Below, in pieces: positions 52,198 to 62,571 of a DNA stretch of 64,000 nucleotides. The notes beneath the pieces were generated by a model, which saw nothing but the letters and a program-made list of their open reading frames with translations, did not search any database and had not been told where the DNA came from. A program made the translations under genes and the position numbers. The stretch's first letter is position 1; every line of letters starts with the position of its first letter. This DNA is from Flavobacteriaceae bacterium (GTDB taxonomy: Bacteria; Bacteroidota; Bacteroidia; Flavobacteriales; Flavobacteriaceae): positions 682,001-746,000 of the forward strand of contig SIHP01000001.1 in NCBI GenBank assembly GCA_004762155.1. The letters are read 5' to 3'.

Positions 52198-53262
52198 ATG
52201 GCAAATTCAGTAATCACAGGAACAGGTTCATATATACCAACATTAAAAAAAGTTAATAATCAATTTTTTGAAAATCGCTTTTTGAATATGGACGGAACAG
52301 AAATTCCATCTGAGAACCCTGTAATTATAGAAAAATTCAAAGGAATAACTGGTATTGAAGAACGCAGGTATGCTAAAGATGATTTATTAAGTTCTGATTT
52401 AGGCTTTTTAGCTTCTGAAAAAGCTATTGAAGATGCCGGAATTAATAAAGAAGACATTGATTATATTATTGTAGCTCATAATTTTGGAGATGTTAAAAAA
52501 GACGCTATTCAAAGTGATTTAATGCCAAGTGTTGCAACTAAAGTAAAACATTTATTAGGTATTGAAAACCCTAATTGTGTTGCTTACGACATTATATTCG
52601 GATGCCCAGGTTGGGTTGAAGGTGTTATTCAAGCTCAAGCTTTTATAAAAGCTGAAATGGCTAAGAAAGTTTTAGTAATTGGTACAGAAACGTTATCTAG
52701 AGTTGTAGACAAACACGATAGAGATTCTATGATTTATAGTGATGGAGCTGGTGCTTGTATTGTTGAAGCAACTGAAAAATCAGATAGTGGGATTATAAGT
52801 TATGCTTCTCAAACATTTGCCATACAAGAAGCAAGTTATTTATTTTTTGGAAAGTCTTATGATAATAATGAAGACCCAAATATTAGATACATAAAAATGT
52901 ATGGACGTAAAATTTATGAATTTGCACTAACAAACGTGCCAAATGCAATGAAAGCTGCTTTAGATAAAAGTGGAATTGACATTGACGATGTTAAGAAAGT
53001 TTTTATACATCAAGCTAATGAAAAAATGGATGAAGCCATTATAAAACGCTTTTACAGACTGTATAAAAAACCTACTCCAGAAGGAGTTATGCCAATGATT
53101 ATTCACAAATTAGGTAATAGTTCAGTTGCAACTGTACCTACTCTGTTAGACCTAGTTTTAAAAGGAAAATTAGAAAATCAAAAAGTAGAAAAAGGAGATA
53201 TTATTATACTTGCATCAGTGGGTGCGGGTATGAATATTAATGCTATTGTATATAGATATTAA
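52198..53262 (+). CDS. 3-oxoacyl-ACP synthase III-like (KAS III/FabH-type) protein
   Basis: This 354-aa thiolase-fold condensing enzyme has nucleophile Cys136 in [11 protein letters not shown], His in [10 protein letters not shown] near 265 and Asn in [19 protein letters not shown] near 305, the full Cys-His-Asn triad of KAS III. The [12 protein letters not shown] segment near 95 and the N-terminal GTGSYIPT are typical. The starter/extension substrates are unknown; it is somewhat longer than classic FabH, so it may belong to a lineage for branched or special lipids. It lies upstream of guaA, with a 15-bp inverted repeat in between. Confidence 0.9.
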   Translation: MANSVITGTGSYIPTLKKVNNQFFENRFLNMDGTEIPSENPVIIEKFKGITGIEERRYAKDDLLSSDLGFLASEKAIEDAGINKEDIDYIIVAHNFGDVKKDAIQSDLMPSVATKVKHLLGIENPNCVAYDIIFGCPGWVEGVIQAQAFIKAEMAKKVLVIGTETLSRVVDKHDRDSMIYSDGAGACIVEATEKSDSGIISYASQTFAIQEASYLFFGKSYDNNEDPNIRYIKMYGRKIYEFALTNVPNAMKAALDKSGIDIDDVKKVFIHQANEKMDEAIIKRFYRLYKKPTPEGVMPMIIHKLGNSSVATVPTLLDLVLKGKLENQKVEKGDIIILASVGAGMNINAIVYRY

Positions 53263-53275
53263 TTTATACAAAAAA

Positions 53276-53315
53276 CATCCGCAAAAATAAAATCAAACTG
53301 TTATTTTTGCGGATG
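53276..53315 (+). promoter_or_regulatory. 15-bp inverted repeat ending on the guaA start codon
   Basis: CATCCGCAAAAATAA (53276-53290) and TTATTTTTGCGGATG (53301-53315) are exact reverse complements around a 10-base loop. The last three bases are the guaA ATG. In RNA the start codon would be locked in the base of the stem. The right arm also contains TATTTTTG (53302-53309), which fits TAnnTTTG, so it may instead be a promoter with an operator. Confidence 0.65.
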
Positions 53316-54848
53316 CAACAACACAACGTACTTATATTAGATTTCGGATCGCAATACACACAGCTTATTGCTCGCCGTGTAAGAGAATTAAACATTTACT
53401 GTGAAATTCATCCTTACAACAAGATTCCAAACAACTTAAACGATTTTAAAGCCGTAATTTTATCAGGTAGTCCTTCTTCTGTTCGTTCAGATCAAGCTCC
53501 ACATCCTGATTTATCAGAAATTAGAGGTATGAAACCTTTATTAGCTGTTTGCTATGGCGCTCAATATTTAGCACATTTTTCTGGAGGATTAGTTGCTCCG
53601 TCTAATACACGCGAATATGGTAGAGCAAATTTATCTTTCGTTAAAGAAAATGAAAGCTTCTTTACAAATATTTCTGAAGGAAGTCAGGTTTGGATGAGTC
53701 ATTCAGACACCATTAAAGATCTTCCTACAAACGGAGTTTTATTAGCTAGCACACATGACGTAAAAAATGCTGCTTATAAAATAGAAGGTGAAACAACGTA
53801 TGCTATTCAATTTCATCCAGAAGTTTATCATTCTACAGATGGAAAACAATTATTAGAGAATTTTTTAGTTAATATAGCAGGTGTTTCACAAACATGGACA
53901 CCAGATTCTTTTGTTGATGAAACGGTTAAAGGTTTACAAGATAAAATTGGAGAAGATAAAGTTGTATTAGGTCTTTCTGGAGGTGTAGATTCTACTGTAG
54001 CTGCTGTTTTATTACACAAAGCTATAGGTAAAAATTTACACTGTATTTTTGTTAACAACGGATTACTTCGTAAAGATGAATACACAAGCGTATTGAAACA
54101 ATACGAAGGAATGGGTTTAAACGTTAAAGGAGTTGACGCTTCGGAACGTTTTTTGAATGATTTAGCAGGATTATCAGACCCTGAAGCAAAACGTAAAAGC
54201 ATTGGTAAAGTTTTTATTGAAGTTTTTGATGATGAAGCAAATCAAATAGAAAATGCCAAATGGCTAGCACAAGGAACAATTTATCCTGATGTTATTGAAT
54301 CTGTTTCCGTAAATGGAGGTCCATCAGCAACTATAAAAAGTCATCATAATGTAGGTGGTTTACCTGATTTTATGAAATTGAAAATAGTAGAACCTTTACG
54401 AATGATCTTTAAAGATGAAGTTCGTCGTGTAGGAGCTTCCATGGGAATTGATAAAGAATTATTAGGTCGTCACCCGTTTCCAGGCCCAGGTTTGGCTATT
54501 AGAATTTTAGGAGATATCACTTCAGAAAAAGTTCGTATTTTGCAAGAAGTTGATGCTATTTTTATAAACGGATTAAGAGAAGATGGTTTATATGATAAAG
54601 TTTGGCAAGCTGGAGCTATTTTATTACCTGTAAACTCTGTAGGAGTTATGGGAGATGAAAGAACTTATGAAAAAGTGGTTGCCTTACGCGCAGTAGAAAG
54701 TACAGATGGTATGACAGCTGATTGGGTAAATTTACCTTATGAGTTTTTACAAAAAACATCTAACAAAATAATAAATAATGTTAAAGGTGTAAATAGAGTT
54801 GTTTACGATATAAGCTCTAAACCACCTGCAACAATTGAATGGGAATAA
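53313..54848 (+). CDS. guaA: GMP synthase (glutamine-hydrolysing)
   Basis: This enzyme converts XMP to GMP with ATP and glutamine. It has 511 aa from ATG 53313; a TTG six bases earlier in frame is less likely because family members begin near [14 protein letters not shown]. The class I amidotransferase domain has [13 protein letters not shown] (Cys near 79) and IQFHPEVYH. The PP-loop ATPase motif [16 protein letters not shown] lies near 218-233. The C-terminal dimer domain has [16 protein letters not shown] and ends in PPATIEWE. The start codon lies within the inverted repeat 53276-53315. Confidence 0.97.
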   Translation: MQQHNVLILDFGSQYTQLIARRVRELNIYCEIHPYNKIPNNLNDFKAVILSGSPSSVRSDQAPHPDLSEIRGMKPLLAVCYGAQYLAHFSGGLVAPSNTREYGRANLSFVKENESFFTNISEGSQVWMSHSDTIKDLPTNGVLLASTHDVKNAAYKIEGETTYAIQFHPEVYHSTDGKQLLENFLVNIAGVSQTWTPDSFVDETVKGLQDKIGEDKVVLGLSGGVDSTVAAVLLHKAIGKNLHCIFVNNGLLRKDEYTSVLKQYEGMGLNVKGVDASERFLNDLAGLSDPEAKRKSIGKVFIEVFDDEANQIENAKWLAQGTIYPDVIESVSVNGGPSATIKSHHNVGGLPDFMKLKIVEPLRMIFKDEVRRVGASMGIDKELLGRHPFPGPGLAIRILGDITSEKVRILQEVDAIFINGLREDGLYDKVWQAGAILLPVNSVGVMGDERTYEKVVALRAVESTDGMTADWVNLPYEFLQKTSNKIINNVKGVNRVVYDISSKPPATIEWE

Positions 54849-54878
54849 ATTATTGCTATTTTAACAATTAATAATTAT

Positions 54879-56717
54879 ATGGGTAAGATTAAAATTTTAG
54901 TATTTGCATGTATTTTAACGTTTACTATTTCTTGTAGTCAGCAAAAACGTTATGTTACATATGAAGTTAAAAAAGGAGAAACAATGCGAGACATTGCAAG
55001 TCGATTAGGTGTAAAAACCAAAGATTTGCTTCGATTGAATCCTGATGTTGGTAGAAGACCTGATGCAAAAACACTTATTGTTATTCCAAACCCAAAGCTT
55101 AACAATGATAATTCGTCAGAAACAACAAGCGAAGATAAAAATGAAGACACAAAACCTGTTGATGATGATACAATACTAAAAATACCAAAAGATAGTATTG
55201 CTAGTGACTCTTTAAAGGTTGTTAAAATAGTTTATGAATATACCACACATACTGTTGCCCCAAAAGAAACTGTTTATGCGTTAACCAAAAAGTATAATAT
55301 TTCTAAAGCTGACCTTTTAAAATTAAATCCTGAATACCCAGATTTAAAAAATAATACGCTTAGTATTGGACAAGTTTTAAAGGTTATTGCTACTGAAAAA
55401 AAGACATTTATTTCTTTAGAAGAAGACCTAAAAAATCATGTTACTCATGAAGTGCAACCCAAAGAAACCGTGTATAGTTTAACTCGTTTTTATAATATTA
55501 CCAAAGAAGATTTAATTCGTTTGAATCCGGAATTCCCTGGAATTGTTGATAATAATATAAAATATGGTGACGTTTTAAGAATTAGAACAATTGAAGAGAA
55601 AAAAGACACTGATAATTCTAAATTCTATATAGATACTATTAGCCAAGATGCTTCAATAAAACTAGCTATTTTATTACCTTTTAAATCTAAGGAATATAGT
55701 AGTATGCCATATAAAGATATATTTGAGAAAAACAGATTAACAAACATGGTTACTGATTTTTATATGGGAGCAGAAATTGCAATAGATTCTTTAAAACAAC
55801 AAGGCGTAACTATTGATGTGAATGTTTTTGACACAGGAAACAGAGGTGAAAACATTGATGCTATTCTTGACCAAGACAAGTTAGATGATGTTGATGTTGT
55901 TATAGGACCATTTTACTCAAACAAAGCAGAATTAGTTGCTAGCAAGGTAAAATCTCCTGTAATATTTCCTCATTTCTCTAAAAATCAAGATGCTTTTTCT
56001 TCAGCAAAACTCGTAAAAGCTGAACCAGATATTGACACTCATACAGAATTCTTAACTACTTATTTAAAAGAAATTTATAATGGTGAAACTATTTTTGTAG
56101 TTGGTGATGGCGAGTCTTATTCTAATAAGCAAGTAAAAAATATTGTTAGTAGTTTAAAAAAACACGATTCTATTAGTGAAGTAACAGTATTAAAGCCAGA
56201 AGATGGTTATATAAAGAAAGAACGTTTTACTGATGTAATGAAACCAAAAACACATTGTTGGATACTAATGACTTCAGATGATAAAGTTGCCGTTGCTGAT
56301 GCCTTAAACAGTATGGTTGTGTTACCTGAAGATGTAACAGCACAAATGTTTTCTGTTACTAAAAACGGAGCATATAATGACATTGACAATAATAAACTCG
56401 CAAGACTTGAATTTGGATATGTAACTAATAACTTTATCGACAAAAAAGCAATAGAAACAAAAGTGTATACAAAAAAGTACAGAGCTAAAAACTTTTCGTA
56501 TCCTTCTGAATATTCAAACAAAGGTTTTGATGTTACTTATGACATTTTAGTTCGTTTAGCATCAGGAGAACGCTTAGCTAACACCTTTGACAAAGGTGTT
56601 TCTTTTAGATTGGAGAGTAAATTTGATTATCGCAAGAAATTATTTGGTAGTACTAGTAACGATGGTTTATTTATCGTTAAATACAATACAAACCTAGATT
56701 TACAGCGATTAAAATAG
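54879..56717 (+). CDS. LysM lipoprotein with periplasmic-binding-protein type 1 domain
   Basis: This 612-aa lipoprotein has lipobox Cys19 (FTISC). Three LysM modules follow, near residues 26-72, 122-172 and 186-233 (for example YEVKKGETMRDIASRL, HTVAPKETVYALTKKYNI, HEVQPKETVYSLTRFYNI). They are followed by a PBP1/Leu-Ile-Val-binding-like domain (about 255-600) beginning IKLAILLPFKS. LysM binds peptidoglycan; the PBP1-like domain is of the LpoA-like type that could bind a ligand or an enzyme. In flavobacteria this gene often follows guaA. The function is not established. Confidence 0.86.
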   Translation: MGKIKILVFACILTFTISCSQQKRYVTYEVKKGETMRDIASRLGVKTKDLLRLNPDVGRRPDAKTLIVIPNPKLNNDNSSETTSEDKNEDTKPVDDDTILKIPKDSIASDSLKVVKIVYEYTTHTVAPKETVYALTKKYNISKADLLKLNPEYPDLKNNTLSIGQVLKVIATEKKTFISLEEDLKNHVTHEVQPKETVYSLTRFYNITKEDLIRLNPEFPGIVDNNIKYGDVLRIRTIEEKKDTDNSKFYIDTISQDASIKLAILLPFKSKEYSSMPYKDIFEKNRLTNMVTDFYMGAEIAIDSLKQQGVTIDVNVFDTGNRGENIDAILDQDKLDDVDVVIGPFYSNKAELVASKVKSPVIFPHFSKNQDAFSSAKLVKAEPDIDTHTEFLTTYLKEIYNGETIFVVGDGESYSNKQVKNIVSSLKKHDSISEVTVLKPEDGYIKKERFTDVMKPKTHCWILMTSDDKVAVADALNSMVVLPEDVTAQMFSVTKNGAYNDIDNNKLARLEFGYVTNNFIDKKAIETKVYTKKYRAKNFSYPSEYSNKGFDVTYDILVRLASGERLANTFDKGVSFRLESKFDYRKKLFGSTSNDGLFIVKYNTNLDLQRLK

Positions 56718-56734
56718 TATACTATATTTTATAA

Positions 56735-56769
56735 CAAAAAAACCGTTGATATTAATCAACGGTTTTTTT
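56735..56769. terminator. Bidirectional terminator between LysM gene and glycan operon
   Basis: AACCGTTGAT (56741-56750) and ATCAACGGTT (56755-56764) pair perfectly around ATTA, with A and T runs outside. It ends the plus-strand gene and the minus-strand operon from the right. Confidence 0.85.
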
Positions 56770-56807
56770 GTTATATTTCATTGTAATATTATTATCCAAA
56801 GAATCAT

Positions 56808-57392
56808 CTATCTGGTCAAAATAGTTCCAGCTTTTATAATTGAGTTATCTTCTATAATAATAGGATAATCTATTTTAGTTCCATTTCCAATATAAACTCT
56901 TTCTCCAACAATTGCTCCAGCAGAAATAGATACTGTTGGCATTAATATACTATACTTTCCTATTCTTGTGTCGTGGGATATTACGGATGCAGTGTTGATG
57001 TATACAAAATCTGCTATTGTAATATTTACTGTTAAAACACAATTTGCTCCAATTACAACACCTTTTCCTAAACGAACTGTATCGTTGGAATATATTTGTA
57101 CAGATGGATGAATAATTGTTGGATATAGTATGTTAGGATTCTTTATTTTTTTTAATATTATATCCTTAACTTTAGGATTACCTATTGCAATCAGTATATG
57201 TAACTCTTCTTTTATAGAATTTAAAGCTTCAATTTTATCAATTACAGGATAATCATTAATAAGTTTATCAGATAAATTATCATCATAAAAACCAATAAAA
57301 TCCCAAGTTTTTTTCTTTCTATTTATTGATTGAATAATTCCTAAAATCTCTCTTCCTAAGCCGCCAGAACCAATTATGGCTATTTTTTTCAT
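56808..57392 (-). CDS. PglD/NeuD-family sugar O/N-acetyltransferase
   Basis: This 194-aa protein has an N-terminal Rossmann-like UDP-sugar-binding domain (IAIIGSGGLGREI at 4-16, GFYDDN near 37) and a C-terminal left-handed beta-helix of hexapeptide repeats (VRLGKGVVIGANCVL, MPTVSISAGAIVGERVYIGNG). The catalytic His is probably the one in SVISHDTRIGKY. It acetylates an amino or keto sugar for a surface glycan. It is the last gene of the minus-strand operon and overlaps the preceding gene by four bases. Confidence 0.88.
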   Translation of the reverse strand: MKKIAIIGSGGLGREILGIIQSINRKKKTWDFIGFYDDNLSDKLINDYPVIDKIEALNSIKEELHILIAIGNPKVKDIILKKIKNPNILYPTIIHPSVQIYSNDTVRLGKGVVIGANCVLTVNITIADFVYINTASVISHDTRIGKYSILMPTVSISAGAIVGERVYIGNGTKIDYPIIIEDNSIIKAGTILTR

Positions 57393-58357
57393 GCTGATAA
57401 CAATCTTTTCTTTTCTATCATTTTAAATAAATAGATATACATCAATACAAACGTAATAATACATACCGCCATTATTAAAAGCTGACTTAAAATAGGCTGT
57501 GTATATCCAAAATAAACAACAACACAAATAATTGCTTGTGCAATTGCGTAAAAAACAGCCACTTGTAAATGTGAAAGTTTGGTTTCTCTTACTAACTTTT
57601 GATAGATATGTTTTCTATGCGGTTCTGATATTTTTTCGCCTATAGATTTTCGATATCCAATAGTTAAAACTGAATCAGTTCCATAAATTAAGACCATTAA
57701 CAACAAAATTGGTGCTTTGATTTCTATCATGAAAGAGGTTCCTAAAAAAAATAGCAACACAGCAATAGCTATACTTCCAATATCACCAGCAAACATTCTT
57801 GCTTTTTTCCTGAAATTATAAAAACCAAAAACAATTAAAGATAATAATGTACAAACAATTAATTGATCATCAATTATATTCTCATTTAGGTTGATAAAAA
57901 AAAGTCCTAATAGTAATACAATACTGTATAAACCAGTTATACCGTTTATTCCATCCATAAAGTTATAGACATTTATGAACCCTACTCCAAAAATCAATAA
58001 CGGAAGAATAATTAATATTTCATTAGTCTCAAAACCCAATTGAAACAAACATAAAGCGATTGCAATAAACTGAAATGGTAATCTTAAATTAGAACTTAAA
58101 GTTATAATATCATCTACAAAACTAATAATTGCTATTAGTGATACGCCCAATACAAAATAAGGATATTGAAAATCAGAGGCTATAAAATAAATTATAATGG
58201 CTAACCAAAATAAAATTCCACCTCCACGAATTGTAGGAGTTGTATGTGAACTTCTATGGTTTGGTTTGTCTATAATATTAAATTTATCGGCTAGTTTTAT
58301 GTAAACTATTGATAAAAGTGATAATACTATAAAAATTATGAGATAATGTGTATACAT
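57389..58357 (-). CDS. MraY/WecA/WbpL-like polyprenyl-phosphate glycosyl-1-phosphate transferase
   Basis: This 322-aa integral membrane enzyme has about ten helices. It transfers a sugar-1-phosphate from a nucleotide sugar to undecaprenyl phosphate and thereby starts a glycan repeat unit. Motifs are the early TPTIRGGGILFW, FVDDIITL (Asp pair near 80), FMDGINGITG near 135, AGDIGSIAIA and the late PHRKHIYQKL His motif. It overlaps or abuts both neighbours. It is distinct from MraY of peptidoglycan, which should be elsewhere. Confidence 0.9.
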   Translation of the reverse strand: MYTHYLIIFIVLSLLSIVYIKLADKFNIIDKPNHRSSHTTPTIRGGGILFWLAIIIYFIASDFQYPYFVLGVSLIAIISFVDDIITLSSNLRLPFQFIAIALCLFQLGFETNEILIILPLLIFGVGFINVYNFMDGINGITGLYSIVLLLGLFFINLNENIIDDQLIVCTLLSLIVFGFYNFRKKARMFAGDIGSIAIAVLLFFLGTSFMIEIKAPILLLMVLIYGTDSVLTIGYRKSIGEKISEPHRKHIYQKLVRETKLSHLQVAVFYAIAQAIICVVVYFGYTQPILSQLLIMAVCIITFVLMYIYLFKMIEKKRLLSA

Positions 58358-59253
58358 TAGCTATTAAAAGTTTTAATGGTTGTTGTAATTCCCTCTCTTA
58401 CATTTAAAGGCAATTCTTTTTTAAGAACTTGTTTTATTTTATGATTAGAAACCACATAATTTTCAGTTAGTTTTTGCACCCTTTCTGAATTTACTGGTAG
58501 AGGTAATACATCTCCTATTTTTGCTATCAGGTTTATAATACTTTTTGGTGTATTCCATATTTTAACTTTCTTATTTGAAGCTTCACCTATGGTTTCTACT
58601 AGCTCTTTAGTTGATAAAGGTTCATCATCTGCGACATTGTAAATTCCAGATTCAATATTATTATTTATCAATTCTTTGATAACAAAACATAAATTCTCTA
58701 CCGATAAAAAAGAACGTTTATTTTCATAAACACCAAACGGGTAAGGAATTCCTTTAGACACGAAACTATATAACAGATTAAGATTCCCTTTGTTATTAGG
58801 TCCATGAATCATACAAGGTCTTAAGATATATACTCTTTTATTTACTGGAAGTTCTTTACTTAAAATATATGTTTCAGCTGCTAATTTTGATTTACCATAT
58901 ACTGTTACTGGATTAGAAATATGATTTTCTTCTAATACACCATCTACCTCATCTGCTGTCGCTTTAACAGAGCTCATATAAATAAAAACCTCGCATTCAC
59001 TTTCTATAAATTGATTGAATATTTTTTTAGTCAATTCAGTATTAACTTCAAAGTATTCTTTGTCATCAGATGTGTTTTTTAAATCGTGTGCTTTTCCTGC
59101 TAGATGAATAATTGCAGAACAATTAAAATCATTTTTATATTTCCACCCTTTATCCCTTAAAGACAATGGCTCTACCTTAAAATCTCTTCCTTTTAAATAA
59201 TTAGATAAATTCTTACCAACAAAACCTGAAGCTCCTGTAATAACTATATTCAT
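58357..59253 (-). CDS. NAD-dependent epimerase/dehydratase (extended SDR)
   Basis: This 298-aa extended SDR has ITGASGFVGKNLSNYL at 4-19, AIIHLAGKAHD near 48, the Ser of YMSSVKAT near 94 and the catalytic YGKSKLAAE (YxxxK) near 118. It likely makes or modifies a nucleotide sugar or reduces a keto group on a lipid-linked sugar, like WbpK-type proteins next to WbpL. It abuts the transferase gene and overlaps the upstream gene by one base. Confidence 0.88.
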   Translation of the reverse strand: MNIVITGASGFVGKNLSNYLKGRDFKVEPLSLRDKGWKYKNDFNCSAIIHLAGKAHDLKNTSDDKEYFEVNTELTKKIFNQFIESECEVFIYMSSVKATADEVDGVLEENHISNPVTVYGKSKLAAETYILSKELPVNKRVYILRPCMIHGPNNKGNLNLLYSFVSKGIPYPFGVYENKRSFLSVENLCFVIKELINNNIESGIYNVADDEPLSTKELVETIGEASNKKVKIWNTPKSIINLIAKIGDVLPLPVNSERVQKLTENYVVSNHKIKQVLKKELPLNVREGITTTIKTFNS

Positions 59254-60419
59254 TAATTATAAGTACTTAAAAGTTTATTATACACTATGGTTTCTGAAAA
59301 TTCTTTATCATAGATATCCTTACTATTATCACCAAAAATACTTAAATCAGAATTAATTAATTTTTCAATAGCTTTAATAATTTCTTCAGAACTTTTAGGC
59401 TTAACTAAAATACCATTTTTAGAGTCTTTAACAAGATGATTACACCCTGGCATATCTGTAGTTATTATTGGTTTTTTCATAGCCATAGCTTCCAATAAAA
59501 AACGTGGTGTACCTTCTCTATAAAAAGTAGGTAAAATAGCTATATCTGAAATGGCTATGAGTTGATTTATATCTGTTCTTCTGCCAAGAAAGTTTATACT
59601 ATCAATACTACCTAATTCCTTAATTTCTGATTCAGTAAAAGAATCTGGGTTATTCGTATCTATCCAACCTGCAATAATTAAATTGAGTTTTGTATTGTTA
59701 TCTTTTAAATTAAAATCTTTTACAGCTTTAATTAAATAAGTTAATCCTTTTTGTTTAAGTAGCCTAGACACAAATATTAAATTAATGGTTTTACTATTTG
59801 CAGTCTTTAAAATATCTTTTTGTAATTCTTCATTTACAGTTACTTCAGGAAAAAACTTATCTTCATTAACTGCACTACCTTTAACAACCATAAAATCTTT
59901 ATAATTCCCTAACTCTTTTTTATCTTCATTGTTCTGGAAGATTAATTGAGCATTAAAAATCTTACTATTAATCTTGTATCCTGATTTTACTATAAACTGT
60001 ATCAATTTATATTTAATACTTTTTTTAGTAAAAGCCATTCCTAAACCTGTAATATGATTTATAATCCTATGACTTCTATTTACCTTATACGCAATAAATG
60101 TTCCTAAAAGATTTGGTTGTAACCTATAAAGATGTATTACATCAAACTGTTCTTTCTTAAATATTTTCTTTAACTCTTTAATGTAAGTTCTTACGTTTTT
60201 AATATTTCTTTTTCTAACATCTATATCAATTGAGATTACAGGTACTCCTTCAATTTCAATTTTTTCAACGTAGCCATCATTTGGTATAACAGCGATTACA
60301 TCATGCCCTTTATTTTTTAAAAATTTAGCATAACGTAAACGTGCTCCATAAAAATCTGATCCGAAATTTTCTACTAAGGCTATTTTAATATTCTGATTAC
60401 TATTATTATTTTTTTCCAT
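59253..60419 (-). CDS. Glycosyltransferase family 4 protein
   Basis: This 388-aa GT-B enzyme has an N-terminal acceptor domain (FGSDFYGARLRYAKFLKNKGHD near 15-36) and a C-terminal nucleotide-sugar domain with LIFVSRLLKQKGLTYLIKA near 215 and the EX7E-like block YREGTPRFLLEAMAMKKP near 305. It adds a sugar to the lipid-linked surface-glycan precursor. The donor and acceptor are not predictable. It lies 6 bases after the preceding GT gene in operon order. Confidence 0.9.
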   Translation of the reverse strand: MEKNNNSNQNIKIALVENFGSDFYGARLRYAKFLKNKGHDVIAVIPNDGYVEKIEIEGVPVISIDIDVRKRNIKNVRTYIKELKKIFKKEQFDVIHLYRLQPNLLGTFIAYKVNRSHRIINHITGLGMAFTKKSIKYKLIQFIVKSGYKINSKIFNAQLIFQNNEDKKELGNYKDFMVVKGSAVNEDKFFPEVTVNEELQKDILKTANSKTINLIFVSRLLKQKGLTYLIKAVKDFNLKDNNTKLNLIIAGWIDTNNPDSFTESEIKELGSIDSINFLGRRTDINQLIAISDIAILPTFYREGTPRFLLEAMAMKKPIITTDMPGCNHLVKDSKNGILVKPKSSEEIIKAIEKLINSDLSIFGDNSKDIYDKEFSETIVYNKLLSTYN

Positions 60420-60425
60420 TACATT

Positions 60426-61508
60426 TTAATCTAATACAAAATCTATAATTTTATTCCATTCTTTAAAGACTATATTAGATTCATAATGATTTAATATATG
60501 ATTGTAGCCGTTAATGCCTAATTCCTCTCTTTCATTTTTATTCATTTCTAATAACATAATTATCTTTTTAGCTAGATCATTAGGGTTTTTAGTTTCAAAT
60601 AATAAGCCTGCTTGGGATTTTAAAATTAACTCTTTACAACCTGGTATACTTGATGATATTACTGGTAATTTGTTTGCCATTCCTTCTAATAATGCATTTG
60701 GAGTACCTTCCCATAAAGAAGATAAAACAACAGCATCACTATTATCAAGAAAACCCTCTGTCTGTTTAGTAAATCCTATAATATCCACATAATCATTCAA
60801 ATTATATTCTTCAATCAATTCAAAGGGCCATTTTTGTTCATATAAATGACCTAAAACATTTAAATGAACATTAATATTTCTTTCTTTTAAAATTTTAATA
60901 GCCTTAAGCAGCGTCTTATAGTCTTTTTGAGGCCTAAAATGAGCTATACTTAATAACTCAAATCTTTTTTCATTTTTAATTGTATTCACCTTTTTTAGGG
61001 ATACATCTATAGAGTTATTAACTAAGAAGGATTTATTTTTATTTGTTAGATTATCCTTTATAAATTTGTTCAGCGAATAAGAGGAATTAAATGTACTAGC
61101 AGAATCAATCCAATATGTTAATCTATACAGATAATAAAATTTTTTATCTATTTCATTATTTCTTACTGATGTTATTAAAGGTATTCCTGTAAAACATTTA
61201 ATAAATCTCCCAATCATATTTGCTCCATACATAAAGGATACAATAATATCAGGTTTGTTTTTTTTAAAAAAGGATAAAATTTTCAATAGACTTAGAAAAT
61301 TTTTAAACTCTAATAATTTATAATTAATTTTGTTTTTATAAATTATTTCTTTGAAATCATTTTTAGGTAAAATTGCAATTATTGTAACATCATTTCCTTC
61401 TTTTTTAAGATTTGAAGCTAACTTTACAAGTTGATGCTCTGCTCCTCCTTTTATCAAAGACAATGTCAGTAAAGTAATTTTTTTAGATTTAATAGTTTTA
61501 ACACTCAT
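60426..61508 (-). CDS. Glycosyltransferase family 4 protein
   Basis: This GT-B enzyme has about 360 aa. The frame opens at 61523, but the ATG at 61508 overlaps the upstream stop (ATGAGTGTTAA) and starts just before the first strand KKITLLTLSLIKGGAE. The C-terminal domain has LLSIAHFRPQKDYKTLLKA near 185 and the donor-binding SSLWEGTPNALLEGMANKLP near 275. It is one of three GTs in this operon. Confidence 0.88.
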   Translation of the reverse strand: MSVKTIKSKKITLLTLSLIKGGAEHQLVKLASNLKKEGNDVTIIAILPKNDFKEIIYKNKINYKLLEFKNFLSLLKILSFFKKNKPDIIVSFMYGANMIGRFIKCFTGIPLITSVRNNEIDKKFYYLYRLTYWIDSASTFNSSYSLNKFIKDNLTNKNKSFLVNNSIDVSLKKVNTIKNEKRFELLSIAHFRPQKDYKTLLKAIKILKERNINVHLNVLGHLYEQKWPFELIEEYNLNDYVDIIGFTKQTEGFLDNSDAVVLSSLWEGTPNALLEGMANKLPVISSSIPGCKELILKSQAGLLFETKNPNDLAKKIIMLLEMNKNEREELGINGYNHILNHYESNIVFKEWNKIIDFVLD

Positions 61509-62571
61509 CGAAAAGTGATTCATATTGGTTTATAATTAATTTATTTTCAAGTTTATTCACTGTCTTAGATATGACATCTTTATCTAAAACTTCATTAGAT
61601 TTTTCAATTATCATTTGTTTTAAATCGTTTATCGAATTATTTCGAATAATGTTACCGTTAACGTTCTCTGTAATAATTTCATCTCCAAAAAAATCAAAAC
61701 CAATCACATAAACACCACATGCTAAAGCATCTACAACAGCATTTGAAAACCCCTCACTAAACGATGTAATTAAAAAAAAATTAGAATTGTATAGATATTT
61801 ATAAGGATTCTTAACAAAACCTTCAAATATTACATTACCAACAATATTTAGCTCATGGGTTAAATCAACTAATCTTTGTTTATCTTCTCCTTCACCTAAA
61901 ATTATCAATTCATACTTATCCTTTGGTAGCATAGCGAAAGTCCTTATCATTCTATCAAAACCTTTATCTTTTACTAATCTACCTATACCTATAAGTCTAA
62001 TTTTATCACTTTCTATAAAATTAAAACTTTCCAATTTTAATCTATAAATTTCATCTAACGTAGCAGGATTATTAATAACCCTAATTAATCTTGGATTTAC
62101 ATTACAGGCTTGTATCAGTTCTTGTTTCATTCCAATCGACTGGGCTATTACATAATCTAGATTATTTAATAAATAAGAAAGTTTTATACTTAAGAATTCT
62201 TTAATGACTCCTCTTCCTGCTGTGTAAGCCCCTTTTTTTGTTTGCCTACCAATAAACTTAATTCTCTTGAAGAATATTTTTAATAAGCTCATCATTAAAT
62301 TCAAATGATTTAAAGTCGAAAAAATGATATCAGGTTCCTCTTTGTTAATCAATTTAAAAATTAAAAAAAAGGCTTCTTTAATTTTCCTTTTTTTTAAATC
62401 AATTATACGGACACCTTCTCTTTCAAAGTCACATAAAACTCCTACTTTATTGACAACAACCAATACTATATCATATTTATTAACACTGAGACTATTTACT
62501 ATATTTAAAATAACCTTTTCTGCTCCACCGCCTCTTAGACTAGGTATCAAAAATAAAATCTTTTTCTTCAT
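61498..62571 (-). CDS. Glycosyltransferase family 4 protein
   Basis: This 357-aa GT-B enzyme begins with ILFLIPSLRGGGAEKVILN, a typical acceptor-domain start. The nucleotide-sugar domain has LIGIGRLVKDKGFDRMIRTF near 200 and SFSEGFSNAVVDALACGV near 278. Its start shares one base with the stop of the membrane protein gene upstream. The sugar specificity is unknown. Confidence 0.9.
   Translation of the reverse strand: MKKKILFLIPSLRGGGAEKVILNIVNSLSVNKYDIVLVVVNKVGVLCDFEREGVRIIDLKKRKIKEAFFLIFKLINKEEPDIIFSTLNHLNLMMSLLKIFFKRIKFIGRQTKKGAYTAGRGVIKEFLSIKLSYLLNNLDYVIAQSIGMKQELIQACNVNPRLIRVINNPATLDEIYRLKLESFNFIESDKIRLIGIGRLVKDKGFDRMIRTFAMLPKDKYELIILGEGEDKQRLVDLTHELNIVGNVIFEGFVKNPYKYLYNSNFFLITSFSEGFSNAVVDALACGVYVIGFDFFGDEIITENVNGNIIRNNSINDLKQMIIEKSNEVLDKDVISKTVNKLENKLIINQYESLFDEC

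Noticed and set aside
53263..53320. Purine riboswitch before guaA
   Set aside because: The gap is only 50 bases and is filled by a simple inverted repeat; the three-way junction of purine riboswitches is not possible here.
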